The position numbers and the translations under genes are program-made. Of a stretch of 64,000 bases of DNA, positions 55,617 to 64,000 are shown in pieces. The notes under the pieces are model-generated. The model was not told the DNA's origin, made no database searches, and saw only the letters and a program-made list of their open reading frames with translations. Within the stretch, counting starts at the first letter, position 1. The number at the start of each line of letters is the position of its first letter. Location: NCBI RefSeq assembly GCF_003464085.1, contig NZ_QSDR01000006.1:1-64000 (forward strand), in the 5' to 3' direction. This DNA comes from Clostridium sp. AM58-1XD (lineage in GTDB: Bacteria > Bacillota > Clostridia > Lachnospirales > Lachnospiraceae).

Positions 55617-55645
55617 TTGCTTCCTTTTCATTTTTAATTTATACT
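55617..55645 (+). promoter_or_regulatory. Promoter of the divergent GntR gene
   Basis: Plus-strand -35 TTGCTT (55617-55622), 17-base spacer, -10 TATACT (55640-55645), about 56 bases before ATG 55702. Confidence 0.6.
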
Positions 55646-55701
55646 AAAAGCAGTACTCACATCCTTGAACATGCATCTATCACATTATCAGGAGGCACTT
55701 T

Positions 55702-56415
55702 ATGTCATACAATCACAAGGCCGGCCAGGAAGTCAGTGATTTCATTTCCCACAATATCCAGTCAGGTGTATGGAAACCCGGTGATAAAATATGGTCAGAA
55801 AACGAATTCTGCAACAATCTGAACGTAAGCCGAATTGCAGTAAGAGACGCCATCGCAAATCTGACAGCGATTTCCGTATTAAGAAAAGTACGCGGTTCCG
55901 GAACGTATGTTGAGAATCTGGACAACGCATCCCTGGAAGGCACCCGGTATTTTACTTTGAAAATCGAAGATGTTCTGGAATTAATGGAATTCCGTTACGT
56001 AATGGATCCGTACTGCACGGAGCTATTCGCCGAGCGGGCTACGAAAGAAGAGATCGAAGCGCTGGAGGACTGTTACTATAACATGCTGCGCCATCGCAAC
56101 AACGAAGAAAAGGATTACTATTCCAATCAGTTTCACCATATGATCGCTCTCGGCAGTAAAAATAAATTCATCATTAAAATCATGGAATATCTGAATGACA
56201 ATATGCTCACTCACCAAAAGCTGCTTTCCAAAGGCGTACGCCGGGAAAATTATCAGGTCGGCGTCACATACCACTATAAAATGCTTCAGGCTATCAAAGC
56301 ACATGACAAAGAAATGGCCGGAATTTACTGCCGGTATCATATCCGGCTTGGTATGAATCTTTACCGGACAATTCTGGAAAAAGAACAGCAGACCGAAGAA
56401 CCTGCAAAAGATTAA
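55702..56415 (+). CDS. GntR-family regulator (FadR/FCD subfamily)
   Basis: 237 residues with AGGAGG before the start. Winged helix about 8-72 (ENEFCNNLNVSRIAVRDAIANL) and an FCD-type helical domain with NQFHHMIALGS and later His. Divergent from the TRAP/hexuronate operon, which it very probably regulates in response to a sugar acid, by analogy with UxuR/ExuR and KdgR-like GntR proteins. Confidence 0.9.
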   Translation: MSYNHKAGQEVSDFISHNIQSGVWKPGDKIWSENEFCNNLNVSRIAVRDAIANLTAISVLRKVRGSGTYVENLDNASLEGTRYFTLKIEDVLELMEFRYVMDPYCTELFAERATKEEIEALEDCYYNMLRHRNNEEKDYYSNQFHHMIALGSKNKFIIKIMEYLNDNMLTHQKLLSKGVRRENYQVGVTYHYKMLQAIKAHDKEMAGIYCRYHIRLGMNLYRTILEKEQQTEEPAKD

Positions 56416-56417
56416 CA

Positions 56418-56476
56418 AAAAGGCGCTGCAAAAAATGAATACAGACGGTTCTGTTTTCATTTTTGCAGCACCTTTT
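56418..56476. terminator. Convergent bidirectional terminator; GGCGCTGCAAAA family
   Basis: GGCGCTGCAAAAAATGAA (from 56422) pairs with TTCATTTTTGCAGCACC on the other side, flanked by A-run and T-run (six Ts at the right end). It serves the GntR gene (+) and the isomerase gene (-) that converge here. Confidence 0.8.
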
Positions 56477-56497
56477 TTATTTTGGCGCAGCGATCTG

Positions 56498-57316
56498 TTA
56501 AAAATTCAATTTCTCAATATACTTCAAATATTCTGCCGTAAGCCGTGCAGCTGTCATGCTGTCCGGCCACTGTTTCACTTCTGCCGAACACCATCCGTTA
56601 TATCCGGAAAGTTCCAGAAGCGAAAGGATCTCTTTAAAGGGAATCGTGCCGGTGCCAGGAACCCGGCGCCTGATATCGGACATATGGATAAATTCGATTC
56701 TTCCTTTCCCATGGGAAAGCGCCTCGCCAAAGGACCGCTCCGTCAGCTCCATATGGAATGTATCCAGCAGCAGTCCAATATGGCGAAAGCCATTCTCGCG
56801 AATCCAGCCTGCGGCTTCTTCCGACGTATTGAATGTATTTACATTATTCCTGTTCTGCACCTCGAGTGCAATTCTTCCGCCCCACAGCTCACATTCCTCA
56901 TCTAATTGATAAAATGTCTCCGTTAATGCTTCCATGGAGTTATCCGGATTCTGCTGATTAATATTTCCCCGAAATCTTCCCACCACCATGGGCACTCCTG
57001 TTAACCCGCAGAATTTCAAAAGTTCCTTTCCCCTTCTCAGCGCCTCTTCCCGCACATGTTTATCATCGCTGGCAAGAAACAGTTTATCCTGGGAAGGCAT
57101 AGGGCTTGTCGCCGCCGCCGCTAACTTTAAGCCCGATTGATCGACCTGTCTGATCAGTTTTTCATAGTCCTCTTCCCGGGGATCTCTGATCAAAAGCTCT
57201 GCCCCTTCATAGCCGCATTCCTTTATCTCCTGCAGATGACGCTCAAAATCCCCGCAGGAAAAGGCCATCATGGGAATTGTGCAGTCAGGAGTTGTTACTG
57301 GATAACAGAGTTTCAA
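56498..57316 (-). CDS. Sugar phosphate isomerase/epimerase family TIM barrel
   Basis: 272-residue AP-endonuclease-2-like barrel with the expected acidic and His metal ligands: Glu in RIALEVQNRNN, Asp/His in LLDTFHMEL, His in FIHMSDIRRR and Glu in CSAEVKQWP. Hydroxypyruvate isomerase or a ketose 3-epimerase are possible. Pairs with the aldolase gene 20 bases upstream. Confidence 0.82.
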   Translation of the reverse strand: MKLCYPVTTPDCTIPMMAFSCGDFERHLQEIKECGYEGAELLIRDPREEDYEKLIRQVDQSGLKLAAAATSPMPSQDKLFLASDDKHVREEALRRGKELLKFCGLTGVPMVVGRFRGNINQQNPDNSMEALTETFYQLDEECELWGGRIALEVQNRNNVNTFNTSEEAAGWIRENGFRHIGLLLDTFHMELTERSFGEALSHGKGRIEFIHMSDIRRRVPGTGTIPFKEILSLLELSGYNGWCSAEVKQWPDSMTAARLTAEYLKYIEKLNF

Positions 57317-57336
57317 ATTCCATCGCCCCTTTCCCG

Positions 57337-58092
57337 TCAGCCTTCATCAAAGACCTTCCTGACACCAGAAAAGCCTGCTGAAATAAAATCAATATCCGAC
57401 TGCATCATAACCACGTTCAGATCTTCTTTAAACAGGCGCAGCATTGCCGGGCCTGCGTGGAGTCCAAATGCCTTTCCATGGTTTCTACATACTTCAGCAA
57501 CTCTTTTTATAGCTTCCAGCTCAACCGGATTCATCAGATCTCCCGGAATGCCCAGCGCTACCGACAGGTCATTCGGTCCTACCAGCAGTACGTCGATCCC
57601 TTCCGTACCTGCAATCTCGTCCAGATTTTCCAATGCTTCTTTCGTTTCGATCTGAGCAATGGAGATGACTTTTTCGTTCGCCTCTTCCATTATTTTTTTG
57701 TGGCTTCCTCCCTGGTATCCGCAGTGAGCGATTCCCCCTGCATACCCCCTTTTACCCAGCGGCTGATATTTGGAATAGCCTGCAAGCTTTTCTGCAAGTT
57801 CTCTTGTATCTGTCATTGGAACCATAACGCCTGTAGCCCCCTGATCCAGCGAACGGGAAATCCATTCTTTTGTACCTTCCGGCACCCTGAGAAAGTTTTC
57901 AACGCCTGAGAGCTGACCGGAAAGAAAAAGATCGTGAAGCATGGACATATCGTAATCCGCATGTTCACAGTCATACATCACAAAATCCAGTCCGCAGTTT
58001 TTTGCCAGAAAATTAATCGCCGGATTCCGGGAAATCCGTATCATCGTCCCATAAATTTTTTCACCGCTTTTCAGCTTCTGTTTTAAATTCAT
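57337..58092 (-). CDS. HpcH/HpaI-family aldolase
   Basis: 251 residues from ATG 58092, which follows GGAGGAAC; ten further upstream codons are open without a site. Motifs MYDCEHADYD, QIETKEALENLDEI (metal Glu) and GPNDLSVALG (metal Asp) are intact. Third such aldolase in the window. Probably forms a two-gene operon with the downstream isomerase. Confidence 0.9.
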   Translation of the reverse strand: MNLKQKLKSGEKIYGTMIRISRNPAINFLAKNCGLDFVMYDCEHADYDMSMLHDLFLSGQLSGVENFLRVPEGTKEWISRSLDQGATGVMVPMTDTRELAEKLAGYSKYQPLGKRGYAGGIAHCGYQGGSHKKIMEEANEKVISIAQIETKEALENLDEIAGTEGIDVLLVGPNDLSVALGIPGDLMNPVELEAIKRVAEVCRNHGKAFGLHAGPAMLRLFKEDLNVVMMQSDIDFISAGFSGVRKVFDEG

Positions 58093-58204
58093 AAATTGTT
58101 CCTCCATTTTAAAGTTTTCCAATCACTCAGATATGATCAGTGTAGAACATCTTTTAAATATAGGGAAATGCCTTTTTATTATCGGCCGGCATGAAAAAAA
58201 CTTA

Positions 58205-58233
58205 TGGCTGAAGATTCTTCAGAAGCGCAGCCA
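58205..58233 (-). terminator. Terminator of the LysR gene
   Basis: TGGCTG (58205-58210) and CAGCCA (58228-58233), with an internal CTGAAG/CTTCAG alternative, followed on the minus strand by TAAG and seven Ts. Confidence 0.65.
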
Positions 58234-58243
58234 GCTTTTCGAG

Positions 58244-59152
58244 CTAGTTTTTCGTCCTTTTTATTCGTTCGATATAATATTTTTCTCCGTTGAAGCATTC
58301 CATCGCAAATTCCAGGAACGAATGAATCGTTCCGATCTGCTGCATATCCGGCCGGTAAATCATATAATGTTTTCGCAAAACGGGTTCTCCGCTTTTATAT
58401 ACCATGGGAATTTTGTACAAATCCGTCTTATCTGCAATAAAATCCGAACTGAGAAAAATCCCATATCCAAGTCCGTTTTTTACCATTTCATAGCAGGTAT
58501 TTCCGGTTTTGACTGTCATTGCCACGTAGGGCGGCCGGTTAAAATTTTCAAACCACCAGCGGTCGATAATCGCATTTGCCGTCTGGTCCGCATAAAAATC
58601 AATTCTCGGCAGGCCGGGAAGCTCGTCCAGCGAAAACGGCCTTGTATAGACGATCTGGGCCTGATCCATACCTATAAAATACTTTTCATAAGGCCAGTCA
58701 TGTTCTCCTCTTATAAACCCAACCTGCGCCTTCCTCTCCAATACAAGCCTGGTCACATGCCTGCTCAAATTAGAAGATACGTCAAAATTGATCAGAGGAT
58801 ATTTTTCTTTATACTCTCTCAAAAGGGTGGGAAGGAGATATTCCGTCAGCGAATACGAAGCTGCAATCCGCAGCGTACCTGCCACCTGCTTTTGAGACAT
58901 CGCAAGCATACTGGTCAGCTCTGTAAATTTTTCCTTCATTTCCTTTGCATACTGAACGACCAGCTCACCCTGAGGAGTAAATTCCACGCCTTTTGCATTT
59001 CTTAAAACAATCGTGATCCCCAGTTCCTCTTCCAGCTGATGTATCCTTCTCGTCAGCGCCGGCTGCGTAATAAAAAGCAGCTCCGAAGTTTTTGTTATAC
59101 TCCTGCATTCATACAGCGTGCATATAAGATCCCAGTCCCCCTGTTTTATCAA
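58244..59152 (-). CDS. LysR-family transcriptional regulator
   Basis: 302 residues from TTG 59152, chosen because GAGGAGG precedes it by 7 bases and the HTH starts at once (WDLICTLYECRSITKTSELLFITQPALTRRIHQLE); the longer open frame has no site. C-terminal LysR effector domain. Divergent from the dehydrogenase and transporter genes at 59352 and 60484, which it probably activates. Confidence 0.9.
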   Translation of the reverse strand: MIKQGDWDLICTLYECRSITKTSELLFITQPALTRRIHQLEEELGITIVLRNAKGVEFTPQGELVVQYAKEMKEKFTELTSMLAMSQKQVAGTLRIAASYSLTEYLLPTLLREYKEKYPLINFDVSSNLSRHVTRLVLERKAQVGFIRGEHDWPYEKYFIGMDQAQIVYTRPFSLDELPGLPRIDFYADQTANAIIDRWWFENFNRPPYVAMTVKTGNTCYEMVKNGLGYGIFLSSDFIADKTDLYKIPMVYKSGEPVLRKHYMIYRPDMQQIGTIHSFLEFAMECFNGEKYYIERIKRTKN

Positions 59153-59282
59153 TCCGATTCCTCCTCTGTGCTTTTGCATAGCCGCTCTGCATGTTGTGTC
59201 ATTCTCTTTATAAATAATCATACCATAATCCCCGTCCGATTGATTATAATAATTTCGTATGGTTACTGATGTTTAAACGGCA

Positions 59283-59323
59283 TTTCTGTTTTTTCAGAAA
59301 ATATGCAATGATAATGGTACAAT
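59283..59323 (+). promoter_or_regulatory. LysR-type promoter of the dehydrogenase-transporter genes
   Basis: TTTCTG-6 bases-CAGAAA (59283-59300) is a short inverted repeat. A -10 TACAAT (59318-59323) stands 17 bases after CAGAAA, which is a poor -35, as expected for an activator-dependent promoter. Confidence 0.4.
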
Positions 59324-59351
59324 AAATTTCAGACTTTTCAAGGAGGATAAC

Positions 59352-60401
59352 ATGAAAATTGGTGTTTTAAAAGGAAATGGCATTGGGCCTGAAATTGTAC
59401 AGGCCACGCTGCACGTAATCGACGCCTGTGGTCTTGATATTGAATGGATGAATATTCCAATTGCGGAGGAAGCCATAGAAAAATACGGCCACCCTGTTCC
59501 CAGCGAGTCCATTCAGATGTTGAAGGACGTAAAAATTGCAATAAAAGGTCCCATTACCGTAGAAAAGGGGAAAGGCCGGGTCACTTGCATTCATGAAGAC
59601 GAAAGCGAACACATCTACCCATCCTTTAATAATGCAATCCGCAGAGAACTGGAACTTTTCGTATGTCAGCGGCCTTCCCGCGGAATTCCGAACATATCGG
59701 GGACCCACGAACATATGGACGTAATCATCATGAGAGAGTTAACAGAAGGTGTATACAGCGCGATCGAGCACAGAATCGATAATGTGGCTGCAGAATGTAC
59801 AAATCTGGTGACGCGCAAAGCCACGGAGCGGCTGGCTCATTACAGCTTCCAATATGCCCGTAAAAACAACCGCAAAAAAGTAACCTGTGTCCATAAGGCG
59901 AACGCAATCAGCATTACCGACGGATTTTTCCTGGAATGTTTCCGCGATGTGGCCGCTCAATATCCTGATATCGAATCGGACGACTATTTTGTCGATGCAA
60001 CTACTTATTATCTTTTAAAGAAGCCTGAAATGTTTGATGTGATCGTAACGACAAACCAGTATGGCGACATCCTTTCCGATCTGTGCGCCGGCCTTTCAGG
60101 CAGCCTGGGACTGGGTGCAGGGGCCAATATCGGTCATGATAAAGCCGTTTTTGAAGCAGCTCATGGGTCTGCTCCCGATATCGCCGGGCTGGGAATTGCC
60201 AATCCCACCTCTCTGATTCTTTCAGGCGCCATGATGCTTCGTCACATCGGTGCTCCCAGACAGGCGGATCTCATAGAAAACAGCGTCAGAACCGTTCTCT
60301 CTGAGGGCCGTATTCTGACCCGCGACCTTGGAGGTACAGCTTCCACCATGGAGTTCGCCGAAGCCGTTGCAAAGCTGGTTAAAAAAAATAACGCCGGATA
60401 A
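59352..60401 (+). CDS. Isocitrate/isopropylmalate dehydrogenase family protein
   Basis: 349-residue beta-decarboxylating dehydrogenase. Starts [13 protein letters not shown], has [14 protein letters not shown] (family RENTEG motif variant with Leu for Asn), the catalytic-site [31 protein letters not shown] and the cofactor-loop [15 protein letters not shown]. The HGSAPDIAG loop favours NAD. Isocitrate, tartrate or homoisocitrate could be the substrate; the following citrate-type transporter gene favours a hydroxy tricarboxylate. Confidence 0.88.
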   Translation: MKIGVLKGNGIGPEIVQATLHVIDACGLDIEWMNIPIAEEAIEKYGHPVPSESIQMLKDVKIAIKGPITVEKGKGRVTCIHEDESEHIYPSFNNAIRRELELFVCQRPSRGIPNISGTHEHMDVIIMRELTEGVYSAIEHRIDNVAAECTNLVTRKATERLAHYSFQYARKNNRKKVTCVHKANAISITDGFFLECFRDVAAQYPDIESDDYFVDATTYYLLKKPEMFDVIVTTNQYGDILSDLCAGLSGSLGLGAGANIGHDKAVFEAAHGSAPDIAGLGIANPTSLILSGAMMLRHIGAPRQADLIENSVRTVLSEGRILTRDLGGTASTMEFAEAVAKLVKKNNAG

Positions 60402-60483
60402 ACGCTCTGACCTTACTTATTTCTAATCCTTATTTTACTGATACTTAAAACTATATGCAGCATGTACGAATGGAGGGTGCTTT

Positions 60484-61793
60484 ATGCTTGTAGTGATTGG
60501 ATTTCTATTAATTGCAATTCTTATGTACGTTTTAATCCGCGGGAAAATGACCCCTATCACTGCGTTCATCGTTCTTCCTGTAATCGCAGCGATCTGCGCA
60601 GGATTCGGCGCCGACAGATAGGTGAATTTATTAACAGCGGACTTAAATCCATGCTCAGCACAGCCGTGCTGTTTACATTTTCAATAACTTTTTTCAGCAT
60701 TATGTCTGACATCGGGCTTTTTGATCCCATGATAAACGCCCTTACCCGCAGGGGAAAAAACAACGTTTTTCTTGTCCTTTTATGTGTCACGGGCGCTACA
60801 TTCATCGCTCATCTGGACGGTTCCGGAGCCACTACCTTCCTGATTGTAGTCCCGGCTTTTCTGCCCGTCTGCAAGCGGATTAATATCCGTCCGGAAGCTC
60901 TGCTCTGCACCATGTGCGGCACTTACGCAGTCAATAATCTCCTGCCATGGGGCGGCCCCACCATGCGCGCCGCTTCCGTTATAGAAATGGAAGTCGGCAG
61001 CCTTTACCGCTATATCGTTCCGTCTCTGGCCATTATTTTAGTACTGGCTGTTGCCCTTGCATATATTGTTTCCAGAATCGAAATCCGCAACGGCGCCGGA
61101 GCGGTTTCTGTAACGGTTCCCCAGGAAACCGTTTCCGGCAGTATGCCAAACCCCGAAAATGAGAAACTTGCTGTTTCAAAGACGATGTATTTCCTGAACG
61201 CCGTTCTCACCGTTTTCATCCTCGTAACCCTGTTTACAGAAGTACTGCCCACATACGCCTGCTTCATGCTCGGAAGTGCAGTCGCTCTGCTCCTGAACTT
61301 TCCTAACGCCAAAGAGCAGTCGAAGCGAATCAAATCCTATGCGGCACAGGCCATGGTTATGACCATGACCCTCTTCGCAGTCGGTATTTTCCTCGGAATC
61401 ATGAAAGACGGTGGTTTCATCGACGCCATGGCAACTTGGCTGATCCATCTGATCCCGGCCGCTCTGGCGCCTCACACTCACTGGATTCTGGCAATTTTAT
61501 CCGTACCGCTGATTATGATGCTCTCTACCGACGCATTTTATTACGTTTTGCTTCCAATTGTGCTCGGTGTAGTAGCGCCTTATGGACTCACGCCTCAGTC
61601 CGTCGCCGCAACGTTTCTTGTTACCGCAACCTTTGGCACTGCAATCAGCCCGGGCGTTGCTGCCGTGTATGTAGGGCTTGGCCTTGCAGATGTGGATATC
61701 GGCACACATATCAGGTATTCCTTCCGGCTTCTGTGGCCCCTGAGCCTTATATGCCTGGTGCTGTCTACCTTGATCGGAGTGATTAAATTCTAA
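60484..61793 (+). CDS. CitMHS-type citrate/H+ (metal) symporter (frameshifted)
   Basis: Membrane carrier of the CitM/ion-transporter superfamily with about 12 helices. Start at 60484 follows GGAGGGTGC. The first 45 codons (MLVVIGFLLIAILMYVLIRG...) stop in frame at GADR; one restored C at about 60615 (GACAG to GACCAG) joins them to EFINSGLKSMLSTAVLF and the rest, giving 436 residues. Features HLDGSGATTFLIVVPAFLPV and NNLLPWGGPTMRAASV typical of CitMHS. Co-transcribed with the dehydrogenase gene. The break is probably a sequencing indel. Confidence 0.87.
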
Positions 61794-61833
61794 CATTTTA
61801 ATTCTTAAATATCTTAAATTCATCTAAGAAGAA

Positions 61834-61877
61834 AAAAAGAAAGCGCCGCGATGGGAATCATTCGGCGCTTTCTTTTT
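61834..61877. terminator. Convergent bidirectional terminator
   Basis: 15-base perfect arms AAAAAGAAAGCGCCG (61834-61848) and CGGCGCTTTCTTTTT (61863-61877), loop of 14 bases, A-run and T-run at either end. It separates the convergent CitMHS (+) and UxaA-family (-) genes. Confidence 0.85.
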
Positions 61878-63036
61878 ATGTAAAATTACAGTATCGGGCA
61901 ATCGCCACTTCGTTCATACCTAAAATTTCAGCTTTTGTCTTTTTTCCATTCACGGTTTCTTCTATCATCCGAAACAGCTGTCTGCCCATCTCATCCGCCG
62001 TCCTCTCTCCCATGATAACCGGACTGGCGTCAAAATCCATGTTGCATTCCATCTTTTTATACGTTCCCCTGTTTCCCGTAATCTTGATTACCGGCATAAC
62101 CGGATTTCCCACAGGAGTTCCCCGGCCCGTAGAAAAGACCGAAACGCAGGCGCCTCCCGCGGCCATGGCGCAAAGGGAAGCCGTATCGTTGCCCGGCGTA
62201 TCCATAATCACAAGTCCTTTTGCTGAGATTTCTTTCCCATAGCCTATCACGTCCTGAACTGTGGTTGTTCCGCCCTTATAGATACATCCAAGAGACTTTT
62301 CTTCCAAAGAAGAAACGCCGCCTTTGATATTGCCGGGAGATGGATTAGACTCTCTCAGGTCCGTCTTCAGCACTTTCATGTAATTCTCCCACTCCCTGAC
62401 AATCGATAGGATTTTCTCTGATATTTCAGGCGTCGCGGCCCTGGCCGCCAGAAGATGTTCCGCCCCGATAAATTCAGGAGTTTCACTCAGAATGACCGTC
62501 CCGCCCGCCTTCACCAGCAAGTCTCCGGCAGCCCCAATCACAGGATTCGCCCCAATACCGGAAGTAGCGTCCGTTCCGCCGCATTCCGTGCCCAGAATAA
62601 TATCCGACCACTCCACCGGCTCCCTATTTACACGACTCGCTTCCTCTGCCATTAAAAGAGCAGCTCTGGAAGCTTTTTCAATCGTTCCTGCAGTTCCTCC
62701 GTCTTCCTGAATGACGAATTCTGCCAGCGGCTTGTTCGTCCTCTGTCTGATTAATTCCCCAATCCTGGCAGCAGAACACACTTCACATCCAAGTCCTACC
62801 AGAATCGTCCCAAAAACGTTTGGATTCGCGGCAAATCCCACCAGGGTATCGATCGTATACTGCACATCCCTGTTTGTCTGGGAGCAGCCGTTCTGGTTCG
62901 TAAAGCTTACCGCGCCTTCCACCATATCCGCTACTTTTTTGCATGTTTCGGAGGAGCAGGCACATGTAGGCAGAATCAGCACTTTATTTCTGATCCCCAC
63001 TTTTCCGTCGCTTCTTTTATATCCCGTCAATCCCAT
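61876..63036 (-). CDS. UxaA-family hydro-lyase, large subunit
   Basis: 386-residue C-terminal domain of the altronate/galactarate dehydratase family, encoded apart from its SAF domain. It starts with the hallmark GYKRSDGKVGIRN and has conserved Cys positions (PTCACSSETC, GLGCEVC, TECGG) expected to bind iron. Dehydrates an aldonic/aldaric acid, or cleaves sulfolactate in related SuyB proteins. Ten bases after the SAF-domain gene. Confidence 0.88.
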   Translation of the reverse strand: MGLTGYKRSDGKVGIRNKVLILPTCACSSETCKKVADMVEGAVSFTNQNGCSQTNRDVQYTIDTLVGFAANPNVFGTILVGLGCEVCSAARIGELIRQRTNKPLAEFVIQEDGGTAGTIEKASRAALLMAEEASRVNREPVEWSDIILGTECGGTDATSGIGANPVIGAAGDLLVKAGGTVILSETPEFIGAEHLLAARAATPEISEKILSIVREWENYMKVLKTDLRESNPSPGNIKGGVSSLEEKSLGCIYKGGTTTVQDVIGYGKEISAKGLVIMDTPGNDTASLCAMAAGGACVSVFSTGRGTPVGNPVMPVIKITGNRGTYKKMECNMDFDASPVIMGERTADEMGRQLFRMIEETVNGKKTKAEILGMNEVAIARYCNFT

Positions 63037-63046
63037 CCTGTCAGCT

Positions 63047-63337
63047 TCATCCTTTCTCCCTTTCCTCCATACGGCCCAGATTATGTATATGAATATAGCC
63101 GCCGCAGCCTACGTCTTCCAAAAGCCTTCCGATCGCTTCCCCGTACTTGATCACGGACTCGCCCTTTTTCATGTCCCTCAGACTGATCTTGTGATAGGCG
63201 GGAATATCCTCCAACGCAGGGATTTCCAGGATTTCACTGCCTCTCCTGCAAAGAACCACATCTCCTTTTTTCACCTCTTCAGCGACAACCGCCGCCGTAT
63301 CCTTATCCTGATTGATAATCAATCCCGTGACCGTCAT
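63047..63337 (-). CDS. UxaA-family hydro-lyase, small SAF-domain subunit
   Basis: 96-residue SAF-like domain, equivalent to the N-terminal domain of UxaA/GarD and to SuyA. VLCRRGSEILEI and ALEDIPAYHKISLRDMKKGESVIKYGEAIG are typical, with the conserved His in YHKI. Forms a heteromer with the large subunit encoded next. Confidence 0.86.
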   Translation of the reverse strand: MTVTGLIINQDKDTAAVVAEEVKKGDVVLCRRGSEILEIPALEDIPAYHKISLRDMKKGESVIKYGEAIGRLLEDVGCGGYIHIHNLGRMEEREKG

Positions 63338-63357
63338 AATCTACCTCTCCATCCAGT

Positions 63358-64000
63358 CTAAATATCATACCCGGCCAGCCGGATAGCAGATCTCATATTC
63401 TCCACAACCATACCTTCACTGCTCCTGTTCGGCCGGTAAGGTTCACCGGGATTTAATCCCATCAGGTCAGCCATATCCTTTGTTCCCACAGGGAAACTGG
63501 CCTTATCCATCTGCAGCCGGATCGGAGTCAGCCGGTACTGTTCTTCCAGCGCTCCCTTATAATCTCCTGAGCAGCATTTATCATAAATGGACACGACAAG
63601 TTCAGGAAACATATTCGCCGTAGTAGCCACACAGCCGTCCGCTCCATATGCCATCGCCCCATAAATCAGAGAATCCTTACCGCCTAAGACCTTAAATTTC
63701 CTCCCCCGCGCCTGACGGATAAACTCCGATGTCATGGTCATATCACCGCTGGAATCTTTGATTCCCACAATATTTTCACATTCGTCACAAAGACGCATAG
63801 CCAGAGAAACGCTGATATTATATCCCGTTCTGGCCGGGTTGTTGTAAAGAAGCACCGGGAAATCAGGCACTGCGCCTGCGATCGTCATAAAATGATCATA
63901 CAGCTCGTCATCATTTGGTTTAATAAACATGGGCTGTAGCACCGAAATCCCGTCCGCTCCCATCGCCCTGGCCATCCGCGCAAGACGGACTGCCTGTTTC
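63358..64000 (-). CDS. DapA-family aldolase/dehydratase (partial, runs off the edge)
   Basis: C-terminal about 214 residues of a dihydrodipicolinate synthase/N-acetylneuraminate lyase family protein. The N-terminus lies beyond 64000: the frame reads KQAVRLARMARAMGADG into the edge. It has the YNNPARTGYN Tyr region and the Schiff-base Lys in IVGIKDSSGDM, then LGGKDSLIYGAMAYGADG. With the neighbouring UxaA-family dehydratase it may act on 2-keto-3-deoxy sugar acids (KdgD or YagE type). Substrate not certain. Confidence 0.9.
   Translation of the reverse strand, partial: KQAVRLARMARAMGADGISVLQPMFIKPNDDELYDHFMTIAGAVPDFPVLLYNNPARTGYNISVSLAMRLCDECENIVGIKDSSGDMTMTSEFIRQARGRKFKVLGGKDSLIYGAMAYGADGCVATTANMFPELVVSIYDKCCSGDYKGALEEQYRLTPIRLQMDKASFPVGTKDMADLMGLNPGEPYRPNRSSEGMVVENMRSAIRLAGYDI

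Noticed and set aside
439..61793. Reading the ten frameshifted genes as pseudogenes or programmed frameshifts
   Set aside because: All are one-base losses, mostly in short runs, in unrelated genes, without slippery heptamers or stimulatory structures; sequencing indels are the simpler explanation.
1..64000. CRISPR arrays, insertion sequences, prophage or conjugative genes
   Set aside because: No direct-repeat array, transposase, integrase or phage structural motif was seen on either strand.

Overview
The window looks like a chromosomal segment of a Gram-positive, Clostridia-type anaerobe, most likely Lachnospiraceae-like. This is an inference from strong AGGAGG ribosome binding sites, lipobox-type binding proteins, a TCT and a TRAP transporter beside nucleoside and ribose-type ABC systems, and A/T-rich promoters with canonical hexamers. 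Nearly all genes lie on the minus strand. There is no tRNA, rRNA, CRISPR array, transposase or phage gene inside the window. Two strong tandem promoters at 97-125 and 204-232 point left, off the edge, and resemble an rRNA operon leader.

Layout. 439-2623: two-component system. 2868-5930: hisH-hisF-ung-uppP. 6147-8847: sirtuin-like protein, RlmI-type methyltransferase, TIM-barrel isomerase. 9019-15580: nucleoside uptake operon (BMP-type ABC transporter bracketed by two nucleoside phosphorylases). 15735-24328: a nine-gene operon with two ADP-ribosylglycohydrolase (ARH) family enzymes, a PfkB kinase, a ribose-type ABC transporter and two AllA-like proteins. 24920-26706: a GntR-UTRA regulator fused to a third, degenerate ARH domain. 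27046-30344: nucleoside hydrolase, polysaccharide deacetylase, divergent LysR. 30522-36855: tctCBA, HpcH/HpaI aldolase, GntR regulator and glycerate kinase. 37084-43781: kdpFABC plus a KdpD lacking its kinase half. 44041-55385: a twelve-gene sugar-acid operon (TRAP transporter, UxuA, UxuB, KdgA, KdgK and five accessory enzymes) with a divergent GntR gene. 56498-64000: further sugar-acid or carboxylate genes.

How it fits together. The left half is a nucleoside/ribosyl scavenging district. The ARH, PfkB kinase, UTRA regulator and transporter set recalls enterobacterial yegTUVW, here with an ABC transporter. The regulator carries an ARH domain in which metal-ligand positions conserved in its two neighbours are substituted, which suggests a pseudoenzyme ligand sensor. 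This is the most novel item. The right half is a sugar-acid district with three HpcH/HpaI aldolases and three importers.

Caution. Ten genes are each broken by one apparent one-base deletion, mostly in short G/C runs, and each reads as a full-length family member when one base is restored. The uniform direction points to uncorrected sequencing or assembly indels rather than real decay. Coordinates of such genes span both fragments.
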